NCBI GenBank assembly: GCA_003615045.1
Contig: ML014186.1
Span: 22,028-86,027 of the forward strand
Length of the DNA stretch: 64,000 bases
Source of the DNA: Caulochytrium protostelioides
Taxonomy: Eukaryota; Chytridiomycota; Caulochytriomycetes; Caulochytriales; Caulochytriaceae
Direction: 5' to 3'
In this document: in pieces, positions 53,001 through 61,200 of the stretch
How the letters are laid out: the number at the start of each line of letters is the position of its first letter
Numbering within the stretch: position 1 is the first letter of the stretch
Program-made: the position numbers and the translations under genes
The notes under the pieces: generated by a model
Told to the model about the DNA's origin: nothing
Seen by the model: only the letters and a program-made list of their open reading frames with translations
Databases searched by the model: none

Positions 53001-53117
53001 GCGGCCGTGACGCAGTCGATCGGCCAACCGCCCGCGCAGGACCTGGACCTGGACTTGGACCTGGATCTGGACGGCATGGATATGGCCGGCGCGACGGGCG
53101 TGATGGAGACGCCATAA
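50058..53117 (+). CDS. bZIP transcription factor, XBP1/Hac1-like basic region
   Basis: Encodes 1019 residues from the ATG at 50058, which has a strong context (ACACCATGG) and starts a conserved-looking segment (MDHASLLNPWVAEGIFP). The bZIP domain is near residues 553-610: basic region ERAEKARLRAIRNRAAAQMS and RDNKKRYISELE, then a leucine zipper continuing in RLERENDALRR. The NRAAAQxSRDxKK pattern resembles XBP1/Hac1 of the unfolded protein response more than AP-1 or ATF/CREB, but this is suggestive only. A second coiled coil (ENAMLTAQLESLKQQLEQ) lies ~100 residues on. The N-terminal half is Pro/Ala/Gln-rich with a Gln-rich run at 50642-50730, and an acidic Ser/Asp stretch precedes the bZIP; both could be activation regions. 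The C-terminus ends in a Leu-Asp repeat (DLDLDLDLDLDG). Confidence 0.85.
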   Translation: MDHASLLNPWVAEGIFPSMLPSFLPVFSGDGGNPMWASPDPMIRAANPTKSNQRGDLGAIANVFNTPHHHATGGPYAHGPAGQSSRHGIAVQRYQPRQADATPAPAPTPRRAGPLINAGHTLDFNDFEGGGLSSRESEAPALSPTATVTPTLMVAGGRSASAPHLAASPAPARAAPERADSTEPARPLPPTRYPTQQQMQQMQQLHQLQQLQQLQFQLQQMNAFQNGRPGPDGAPLVVSPSAAAAAIAAAAAAAAAAANNNNNQNNTPAVSASVDTQPSYSGISRMVLDMLATHPNTSVASSTDSAQPAVAPTNNPAPITVNPNAFAMPAAMGPQARRPAATADGVESRPAEAGSPAPSTFVSLSQESHPTTPASQLARDDAMMFDVASDDLDDHAVDHVVPAAAPEDDDDDASDSDALDSDSDEESNVGDLDGAGMAAADEDASSHGTPETAKAAMLSPLSATHSLHDEDDESSPSPTLNSAPKRRRLSHQPAATTKKAPAALSSPARHTRGAEAKVAATTAATKAVPSKKSTAPAVTAHDPMAPAPVKRHRLTPTERAEKARLRAIRNRAAAQMSRDNKKRYISELESRNARLERENDALRRSKLSSAASSSPSPSATASPMVKQEATPLPSTMSTPARTSSVTADPAEETQALSRENAMLTAQLESLKQQLEQARQQAAAAAAAAAAAAAVAAAAAPQTVSTLTDPMTPPVATVATATAMSPAVSTPSSMTHRSSTTADVPTPESDDTTQDEDDVMRVYRSRHRQSRFRPAAAPIVTNAAQTAASRFAAAGKPLLAPPTAATDPRVSALPFSDLVLTSPSATMPSSTPAPTPQMPSSTAAASSSATATAPAFPPALDEATLKALFGGSSTLAAAWTQHPMDVPLHPADQTHDDDEAYLMSQLGWDWMAPAAQAALYAAPTAAETSHAVVSSAAAPAAEASSSAPASAAQLDMNAASAAAAALLPSDWARAAVAVAMNTAAVTQSIGQPPAQDLDLDLDLDLDGMDMAGATGVMETP

Positions 53118-53467
53118 GCTCCTTTCGATCCCCCGCATGTTCTCTTTTTCTTTTGGACGTTGAATTCCCCTCCATGTATGTGGACAGTTCCTCCCGTTCC
53201 TTTTTTTTGTAGTTTGCCTCATAGATGGTTTTGAACTGTCGCATCTGCATGTGTTTTTGGTGTGTTGTTCGATATCTTCGACGACTCGCATACACCGCCC
53301 TCGATGAGCGTCTGAGACACAGAGAGGGGAGAGAGAGAGAAGGAGGGAGAGGGAGAGACGAGAGACGAAGCGTGCGATGATGGACAGAGACGCCGTCGAT
53401 GGGAACCTCCCCATGGGTCTGCGACCTGCGCCTGAGAGCAGGGCCGGCCGCGCGAGACGCGACTCGA
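53118..53467. other. Shared 3' region, bZIP gene / CH-domain gene
   Basis: AT-richer 3' sequence with a T-run (53200-53207) and a purine-rich gagaga tract at 53319-53372. No gene. Confidence 0.5.
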
Positions 53468-56400
53468 CTAGGCCGGAGCCCGGAGGGGGAACTGCTTGAG
53501 GATGTGGTTGAACAGCGAGAGGATCTTGCTGCGGTCGCCCTCCATGACATCGTGGGGCGTGCAGAAGGCGGTCTCGACGCCGTTCGCGGCCAGGAAGGCG
53601 AGCGCGACCGCGAGGTTGTCCACCTTCTGCGCCGGCAGCATCACGCGCTTGTTGTACCGCCCGACGCTCTGGCCCGTGTACCCCTCGAGCGCCCAGATCA
53701 GCTTCAGCCCGTCCCCGAGCTCCGTGTAGAGCCCACTCGCGCCGGGCGTCGCGCCAGGCTCGCTCAGCCGCGCGTCCGGCCAGTGCGCCGCGCCCTGCTG
53801 CAGCCCGGCGTTCAGCCAGTCGATCGCCTGCCGCTCGATCGCCCGGTCGTCTCCGCTCACCGAGTTCTCCTTGCGCTTCAGCGCGAGCAGCGGCGGCGGC
53901 GCCGGGACATAGCTGGTCGGCGGCGGCGCCGCTGCCGCCGCCGCCGCCGCCGCGCCGGGTGACAGCGGGCCCGTCACCGGGGAGCCGGCTGGGGCGCCAG
54001 CAGCGCCGCTGCCCGTCGAGGACGCGGCGGCCGAGCCGCTCCCCGTGTGCCGGAGGCCGCCGCTCGCGGCGGCGTGGCTCATGTGGCCATAGTCGCCGGC
54101 GCCGCCCGAGATGGGCACCGCGCCGGGCGGCATCTTGCGGCCGCCCGCGGTGATGGCCTGCTCCGGGGTCTGGGAGACGCGGCGGGGTGGCGGCAGAATC
54201 GCGCCAGGCTCCGTCGTCTCGTCGGCCTCAGGGACGGCGTCGTCGTGGCTGTGCCCGTGGCTGTGCCCGTGGCCGTGCCCATGCCCGTGGCCATAGCCGG
54301 CCGACTCACCGTCGTCGGTGGACGGGTGGCGGGGGTGCTGCGGCCGCATCCCCGTGACGGCGGCAGCCATCGCCGCGAGACCCGCGTGCCCGCCGGTGAA
54401 CACGCCCGGGATCTTTTTGCCGCCGGGCGTGCGCAGCGACTCGTTCGACCCGCTGTGCGATGGGTTCGTGCCGGGCTCCTGCACGTCCGCGCGGCCACCC
54501 TCGGACGTCTCGGCGCCGTGGGGGTGAGGGGGCTCGGTGTCGGCGCTCGGTTCGGCGCTGGACCCGAGCGGGCCATGGCTCAGCGTGCTCAGCCGGTCGC
54601 CGGGCCGCAGGCCCGCGCGGGACGGCTCGCTGTCCTCATACGACGTGTGGGGTCGCGATGCCCCCGCCGTTCCCGTGGGGGGGCGCGGACGGACGGCCTC
54701 AACGCCGCCCGCCTCGGAGCCGCCCATCGATCCCGTGCTTATCTGCGACGTCGGCCGCGCGACGCGCGACGGCGGCGGCGGGCGCGGTCGGACTGGCGGC
54801 GGCGCGGCGGCGGCGGCAGACGATGCCTCGACATGCGTGCCGTGCGCGCCACTGGCCGTCGCGTCCATCGGGTCGCCTGTCACGGACCCTGTCTGCGAGA
54901 GCATCGACAGCCGCTGCTGCGGATCGCTGTCGCCATCGCGGCCCAACGGGCGGGGACGAGGGTTCGGACGCGGGGCCCCTCCGGCCGCCGCGACCGGTGC
55001 CGTGGTCACCGGGTTTGCGGCCGCCGCGGGGGAGACCGCATGGGGCATGGCGGTCGGTGGCGCCATTGCCTGCGTCGCTGCGGCCGCCGGGGCATGAAGT
55101 CCATCGGATGCCGATCCGTCGGGCAGCAGATGGGCGCTCGTCTCATTGCTCGTGGCGGCATCCGAAGCCGTCTCGGATCCCGAGACGGTGTGCTTGCGGC
55201 GCGCGGCCTTCGGCCGAGACTTGGTGATGTGGCTGAGCATGCCGCGGATGCCGGACTTCTTTTCCTTGTCCTTGTGCGCCGGCGATTCGGGCAGGCCGTG
55301 CGCCTGCGAGGGCGAAGGCCCCGTGACGCTGGGCATGCTCGGTTGCAGACCCGTGGTCGCGATCGACGCCGGCAGCGTCGACGCCACGGCGCCGCTGGAC
55401 GCCATGGGCGGATCGCTGCCTGCCGCCGGGGCTGCAAGGGCATCGTTCGAGGCCGTGCGAGACATCGTCTCGGGAAGCGCGTGGTACGAGGCGGCGCGCG
55501 AATGGGCCGTCATCTGATGAGGATCGACGTCCAGATGCACGAGGCGGGCGTCCTGCGTGACGCGCTGGATCGTGGGCTCGGGCTCCAACGCCTCGCCGTC
55601 CTCGCCGTCCCCGGCACGCGAGCGGTCATCCTCCGAGACATCGCGCTCGTGGCCGCCGCGCGACGGCGCGAGGAAACCGCCTCCGGCCGCCGTCGCCGTT
55701 GCACCGTCGTCGTCGTCCTCCTCCTCCTCCACGTCGGGATGCTCCTCATCGGACAGGGCAGCCGGCTTCGTGCGGCGCGAGGGCGCCGGCGGCGCGGCCA
55801 GCATCCGGTTCAGATCGGCGGCAAAATTGGTTTTCTTTTCCTGACGCGCGGCCGGGTTCTCGGGGCTCTCGGGCGACCGCGCGGCCGCCGACACCGACGC
55901 CGCCGGCGCTGGTGCCATGCTGCCGACCGGTGCTGGCGGCAGCTCCGCCGTCAGACGGGAAGGGCTATTCATGCGTGGTGGCGGCGGCGGACGCTGTCCC
56001 ACGTGACTCCCAATTCCATCCGCGGGTGCGGGCTCTGGGGCACCGTCGGTGACGAACAACGGGGCCGGTGACACGGCCGCGGCGTGTGTCGGCATCGACG
56101 GGTCCGGCGGCGCAGCGCGGTCCGGCGAGATCACACGTGGCGGCGGCGGTGGCCTTGCGCTCACGGGGGGCGGCCCAGCGGGCGCCACTGACGCCGTCAG
56201 ATCTGCAGTTTGGCTGTGGCTCTTGCGCAAGGCGAGCTGCCGATCGAACTGGTTGTTGGCCAACCGGTCGGCCAGCGTGAGGGTGTCAGCCTCGCGCTCG
56301 CGCAAGGCATTGTCGCACGTGGTCTGGAGCCAGAGGAGCGCGCCGTCGACAAAGACCTGGACCATATCGGCGGCGCGGTCGGGCTGGCTGCCCAGCGCAT

Positions 56401-56848
56401 GCTGGATCTCGGCAACCGCGGCGTTGGCGTCGGCGGGCGGCGCGTCGTGGGCGACGAGCACGGGCTGGAGGGCGCGAACCACGTCGGCGTCGAAGGTATG
56501 GCCGGCCTGCTGCAGTGCGGCTTCGAGGTGCTGCGCGGCATCGAGCAGCACATCGCGGATCGTGTCCAGCACGGCGCGGTGGCGCTGGATGCCCGCCCCG
56601 GACGAGGTGCGGAACTGGCCGATGACGGTGTCGAGGTGCTGCCGCTGGGCGGCGATCATGCCGTCCTGGTGGCTGCTCGTCGTGGCAGGAACGGCGGGCG
56701 CCGCGAGTGGCGCTGCGCTGCTCATGCTGCTGCTGCCAGGCCCGCCGGGTGAGGGCGGCACGGCACGCATCGGGCTCGCTGCGCTGATCGGCCGGGGTTT
56801 GTCGGCCCTCGATACGGGCCGGGGGCCTGACGGCAGGGAGGAATCCAT
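53468..56848 (-). CDS. Proline-rich protein with C-terminal calponin-homology domain
   Basis: Encodes 1126 residues in one exon. A helical region near residues 55-200 (HLDTVIGQFRTSSG, then ADMVQVFVDGALLWLQTTCD) is not assigned. The middle ~780 residues are low complexity with recurring RPPPPPR or RPRPPPPSR motifs (at least four), the kind bound by SH3 domains or profilin, and a His-Gly repeat. Residues ~990-1122 form a single CH domain: RAIERQAIDWLNAGLQQG, LYTELGDGLKLIWALEGYTG, and VDNLAVALAFLAANGVETAF. A lone CH domain at the C-terminus is unusual; in fungal calponins and IQGAPs it is N-terminal. Likely a cytoskeletal adaptor binding actin or microtubules; that is inference. The ATG at 56848 is the first in frame. 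Confidence 0.8.
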   Translation of the reverse strand: MDSSLPSGPRPVSRADKPRPISAASPMRAVPPSPGGPGSSSMSSAAPLAAPAVPATTSSHQDGMIAAQRQHLDTVIGQFRTSSGAGIQRHRAVLDTIRDVLLDAAQHLEAALQQAGHTFDADVVRALQPVLVAHDAPPADANAAVAEIQHALGSQPDRAADMVQVFVDGALLWLQTTCDNALREREADTLTLADRLANNQFDRQLALRKSHSQTADLTASVAPAGPPPVSARPPPPPRVISPDRAAPPDPSMPTHAAAVSPAPLFVTDGAPEPAPADGIGSHVGQRPPPPPRMNSPSRLTAELPPAPVGSMAPAPAASVSAAARSPESPENPAARQEKKTNFAADLNRMLAAPPAPSRRTKPAALSDEEHPDVEEEEDDDDGATATAAGGGFLAPSRGGHERDVSEDDRSRAGDGEDGEALEPEPTIQRVTQDARLVHLDVDPHQMTAHSRAASYHALPETMSRTASNDALAAPAAGSDPPMASSGAVASTLPASIATTGLQPSMPSVTGPSPSQAHGLPESPAHKDKEKKSGIRGMLSHITKSRPKAARRKHTVSGSETASDAATSNETSAHLLPDGSASDGLHAPAAAATQAMAPPTAMPHAVSPAAAANPVTTAPVAAAGGAPRPNPRPRPLGRDGDSDPQQRLSMLSQTGSVTGDPMDATASGAHGTHVEASSAAAAAPPPVRPRPPPPSRVARPTSQISTGSMGGSEAGGVEAVRPRPPTGTAGASRPHTSYEDSEPSRAGLRPGDRLSTLSHGPLGSSAEPSADTEPPHPHGAETSEGGRADVQEPGTNPSHSGSNESLRTPGGKKIPGVFTGGHAGLAAMAAAVTGMRPQHPRHPSTDDGESAGYGHGHGHGHGHSHGHSHDDAVPEADETTEPGAILPPPRRVSQTPEQAITAGGRKMPPGAVPISGGAGDYGHMSHAAASGGLRHTGSGSAAASSTGSGAAGAPAGSPVTGPLSPGAAAAAAAAAPPPTSYVPAPPPLLALKRKENSVSGDDRAIERQAIDWLNAGLQQGAAHWPDARLSEPGATPGASGLYTELGDGLKLIWALEGYTGQSVGRYNKRVMLPAQKVDNLAVALAFLAANGVETAFCTPHDVMEGDRSKILSLFNHILKQFPLRAPA

Positions 56849-58071
56849 TGCCTGCGGAACGAGTCTTGGCGAGCGTCACGAACCAAGGAAACGCCAACAG
56901 AAACGAGATGGTCGCCGGGCTATGGGATGCGGTACGATGCGATGCAATGGGACGGCGGGACCGTCAACGATGCGCAACGGGCGGCCCGCAATCAGTGTGG
57001 TTTGCGATCAGCGTGAGACGATACCGAGCAGACGATACCGAGGAATCAGCAGCGCTTAATAAACGGAAGGGAGCGTGTGTCTTTCTCACCCAAGAGATAC
57101 TTGGATCTGCTGTCCAGCCCCCGCAAGGTCAGGACTGCTAGGTCCACGGATCGCGTGTCTGCTTCGCACCAGCGCACCAGCGTCGTCGGGCGAGCGGAAT
57201 GAATGAATGGTGACGAGAAGAGGACGGCCACGTGCTCGTGACATACCGAGGGCAAGGGACCGCGTGATCGGACCCGTCTCCAGTCGGGCGTATCCACGGC
57301 AAGAACACGGGGCTCGGCCGTCGAGAGAGGGCTCCGTGGGGGGTGGCGACCGCGGAGACGCCGAGGCCGACCGGAATCGGCCGATGTCCAGGGGACAGAT
57401 GCTTCGGCAGGCGGCCGCGTTGAGTGACCCGCACGCGTTGAGCGCGGGCCTCGACGCCGCGGCCACGCGTGATCGATCGTCCTGCCGGCGGCCCGAACGG
57501 CGATCCCGGCGCAGAACGATCGATCGAGCCAGCGACCGGAGCGGGCACCGCCCCCCCCGGAGGCCGCCGGGAACGCGCTCTGCGGGTGCGAGGACACGGC
57601 GGCGCCCCGCAAGACCGCCGTGCCGGTCGGTCTGCGTGTGGCCGCGCCTCGCAGGCCATGACCCCGCCACCGCTCGTCCGGCGTCCGGTCGTGTTCCGTG
57701 AGGGCGCCGAGGCGCGCCGGCTGGACGTGCTGCGCCTCCTGAGGCATGGCCCCGTCGCCGTGCTGGGGTTTCGCTGTGACTGCGGCGATCCGCCTCCGAC
57801 GACGAGGCTCCGACGGCACGTGCCCATGCGCATCCCGTGGTATGCTCGCACCGGGTCCTGCGGCCACGGCTCTCCTGCCCCGCGGGGACGCGACAGACGA
57901 CACGGCCGCTCGGAGACCCCGGAGTGCGACACGTACCGACCCGTCGCGCGCTCCAAACCTTATTCGATCGCGACCCGAGGCGGTCGACGCCATTCACCCG
58001 CGAAAGCGGGGGCAGGAATCCCGCTGCCTCCCAGGGTCGGTCGGCGGTCCGCCGGGGACCCTCCAGGTGAT

Positions 58072-58095
58072 GATAAGCTTTCGCGATAAGCTTTC
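58072..58095 (+). promoter_or_regulatory. Tandem GATAAGCTTTC repeat
   Basis: GATAAGCTTTC occurs at 58072-58082 and again at 58085-58095, separated by GC. Each copy contains GATAAG, the core site of fungal GATA factors, about 160-180 bp before the YEATS gene's ATG. Function is inferred from motif only. Confidence 0.5.
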
Positions 58096-58194
58096 CGGGG
58101 AGTCCCGATCGTCTCACCCGGCTCCCGCCGTCCCGGATCTCCGCCATGCCCTGGTCACCGCTCGGCCCGCGTCATCCTCCGCAGGCGTCGCCAT

Positions 58195-58237
58195 CGCCGC
58201 TGCCGCTGCCGCTGCCGCTGCCGCTGCCGCTGCCGCG
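58195..58237 (+). repeat. (GCCGCT)n microsatellite in the YEATS leader
   Basis: A hexamer repeat just upstream of the proposed ATG. The same hexamer recurs in the gene's coding sequence at 59089-59136, where it encodes polyAla. Confidence 0.85.
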
Positions 58238-58254
58238 CGGGGGTCCCGTCCAGC

Positions 58255-61200
58255 ATGGCCATCACCCGTCCGAACGGAGCCGCAGGCCGCGCCAACCGTC
58301 CCGCGAGCAGCGCTGGCAGCAGCCCTAGCAGTCCCCCGGGCTCCCCGCGCCGTCTGCCGTCTCGGCCCGACCCCCGGGACGCTGCGGCCTCGGACGAGGC
58401 CGAGGACCCCGCGCCTCTCGCGGCGCGGACGGCGGCGGCCGCGCAATCCACCGCGCCGTCGACGCCGCTGACCCTCCAAGGCGGCGGCAGCGATGGCGAG
58501 GCGCTGCCGAGGCTCTACCGTCCCGTCCCGCAGCGCCGCGACGCGATGAGCGCGACCCAGCGACGCGAGACGACGGTGGAAGCGCTGGCGTCCCCACGGT
58601 CGGCCACCGCCGAGGCGGCGACCGGCGCTCCGGCCACCAGGCCTCTCGGCACGACAGCCGCGGTCGCGGCAGGGCCGCGCGCCCGATCACACCTCCCGCG
58701 GCTGCAGCTCCGCACCAGCGCCGATATTGACGCCATCCGCCAGCGCTTAGCCGAGCAGTTCGAGTTCGAGCTGCTCATGAAGCGCCAGGAACTGGCCCTC
58801 GTCCGCAGCGAACTCGCGTTCGGCCAGGAGCTTCTCCTCAAGCTCGAGTATGTGCTGCGCCACCGCGATCCTCGCCTCCCCATCGCAGGCACCCTCCCCG
58901 TCAACGAACCCGCGGCGGCGGCGACGGAGACGGTGGCCGAAGCGATGATTCCCGTTGACCCACCGCCACCGCCACCCGTGCCGGCATCGGCACCGCCGCC
59001 AGCACGACCGCCGCCAGCACGACCGCCGCCACCGGCCACGCCCGAACGGCCGTTGACCGCGCGTCAACTCGCGCTACGGGAGGCACACGCCGCTGCCGCT
59101 GCCGCTGCCGCTGCCGCTGCCGCTGCCGCTGCCGCCGCACAAGCCGCCGCTACGCAAGCCGCCCAAGCAGCGCGTGAGAGCGCAACGCCCCCGCGACGGA
59201 CGGTGTCGCCGTCACGCTCGCAGACCCCGCCGCCGCCGCCGTATTTTCCAGGGCTCCCGTGGGGACTGCATCACCTCGCGACCCTCGCTGACTCGCTTGG
59301 CCTCACGGGAGCATTGCCCCACCCTGCGTCGGGCACCGATGCACCAGCAGACGGCGCGTCGCCACATGACCCGTCCGCCGCCTCCGCTGCTGCTGCCGCT
59401 GCGGCCACCGCCGCGGACGAGCCGGCGCGACGATCGCCCCTTCGGCCAGGCGGTCGGCGCACGGCCTCGCCCCCGCCGCCATCCTTCACTCCGTCCCCGA
59501 CGTCCGTCTCCGCCGACCGCGGCGGTGGCGCCGCCGCCGCCGCCGCTGCTACCATCGCCCCCCACGAGCCGCGACCGGTGGCCGCTGTGGCGACCGCATT
59601 GTATGCGCGGCGCGAAGACGATGGCGTCTATGTCCGCCTCAACTGCCCGCGCTGCGGCCGCGGGGACTTTTTGGCGCTCCAGGGCTTCATCAACCACTGC
59701 CGCATCAAGTGCGATGTCGAACTCCCCAGCCACCAGGAGGCTGCGCGGATCTGCGGCACGCCGGTCGAGCCCACCGACGTGCCGCTCGATAACTTCGCCC
59801 GCCGCATGCCGGTGCGCGCGGGGCTGTCCAGCGGGACAGATAACGTGCCGCTGGCACAGTCGCTCGCGGACCATCACCGCCGGCCGCCCCCGCTACCGGC
59901 CCCGGAGCCCTCAGCGCCCCCGCCAGCGGTGGGGCCTCTCACTAGCGACATGATGACGGTTCCTGCTGGTGGTGGCGGTGGTGCTAATGGTGCTACCCAG
60001 GTGACCCCGGGTGCTACGACCGTGTCTCTGCCGAACTCCCATCCCGCGCTCTTCCGGGCGGAGGCCGGCATGCCGAGTGGCGTCGGGACCACGGTGGGCC
60101 CGAGTTTGACGCCACGCGATTTCGCCGCGATCGCCAGTCTCCTCGGCAGTCGCTTCAAGCTGACGGCCTCGACAGTCGCCCTCATCAACTCGATCCTCGC
60201 TCTGAATGGGCCCGCGCCGTGGGGGTTGCCCGAGCGCCCAGATCCCGACGACCAGCGCGCCGAAGCCTTGCTTGCGAAGCCGCGGCCGCGTCTCCGCGTC
60301 GAGAAAGATGTGTTTGACTCGGGCCCCTCCGATCACAGCAGCGATGCCGGATCGGACACTTCGGAGGCGACGGCATCGGTGGTCGGCCGCCATGCGCGCG
60401 GGATTCCAGGACTTGCCGTGCCGCCGCCGCCGTCCATGCTCGCCGCGCCCGTGCCCGCCGCGACCGTGCTGGTCGACGACGCTGTGGCCATGCCGCGCAA
60501 TCTGCTCTACGCCTGGGGCGTCGCGACGGGCGCAACGCCGGACGAGGTCCGTGACGCGCAGGCACAAGCCGCCCTGCGGGCCAAGACGAAGCCCACGATT
60601 CGCGAGTTCGATGTCGCCGAGCCGATCGTCATTGATTCCGACACCGACACCGAGGCTGACGCCGACCACCGGAAGGGGAAGCTAACGAACCGGCGGTTCG
60701 TTCGCCTGCGCCCGGCCTGCAAGACTTTCGCGGTGGGCGGCGCCGCGGTCCCGGTCCACGAGTCGTCAGACGACGATGCGATCGAACCGCCCGACCCCGC
60801 GTCGCTGCCGCTCGATCTTCCGATCATCGCGGATCTCACGGCGGACGCGGAGGCGGATGGGGCCGATGCATTCTTGAGCGTGGATGGCGCCGGCCCCGGC
60901 TCGCTGCTGCAGCCGGCATGGGTGAGGCACCAGCTGGCCGCGTCGGCCCAGCCCGGCCAAGACAGCGGCAATCGCTTCTACCTGAAGTGGCGGATCAAGT
61001 ATGGCACGATCGCGCGGTGGACGCCGCCCTACCTGCGTCTGCCCGACGCCGCAGGCCTGCTCAACACCCACAAGTGGTGCGCCTTCCTGATCTCGGACGA
61101 TCCGACCCATATGAATCCGGGCGAGATCATCAGCAAGGTCAGGTTTTTCTTGCCGATCGCGTACCGGCCGCACCACATCGAAGACGTGCATCAGCCGCCG

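Larger units (their letters stand above)
56849..58254. promoter_or_regulatory. Divergent promoter region, CH-domain gene / YEATS gene
   Basis: About 1.4 kb with no gene supported. It includes CACGTG at 57229-57234 and 57817-57822, a tandem GATAAGCTTTC pair at 58072-58095, and an upstream ATG at 58146 whose 60-codon ORF (to 58328) overlaps the YEATS start in another frame. Confidence 0.45.

Noticed and set aside
54047-56071. 674-codon forward ORF
   Set aside because: Antisense of the CH-domain gene's low-complexity region; no domain.
57046-58147. Overlapping 315- and 353-codon minus-strand ORFs between the CH-domain and YEATS genes
   Set aside because: No motif; several overlapping frames are open at once, which is a composition effect.
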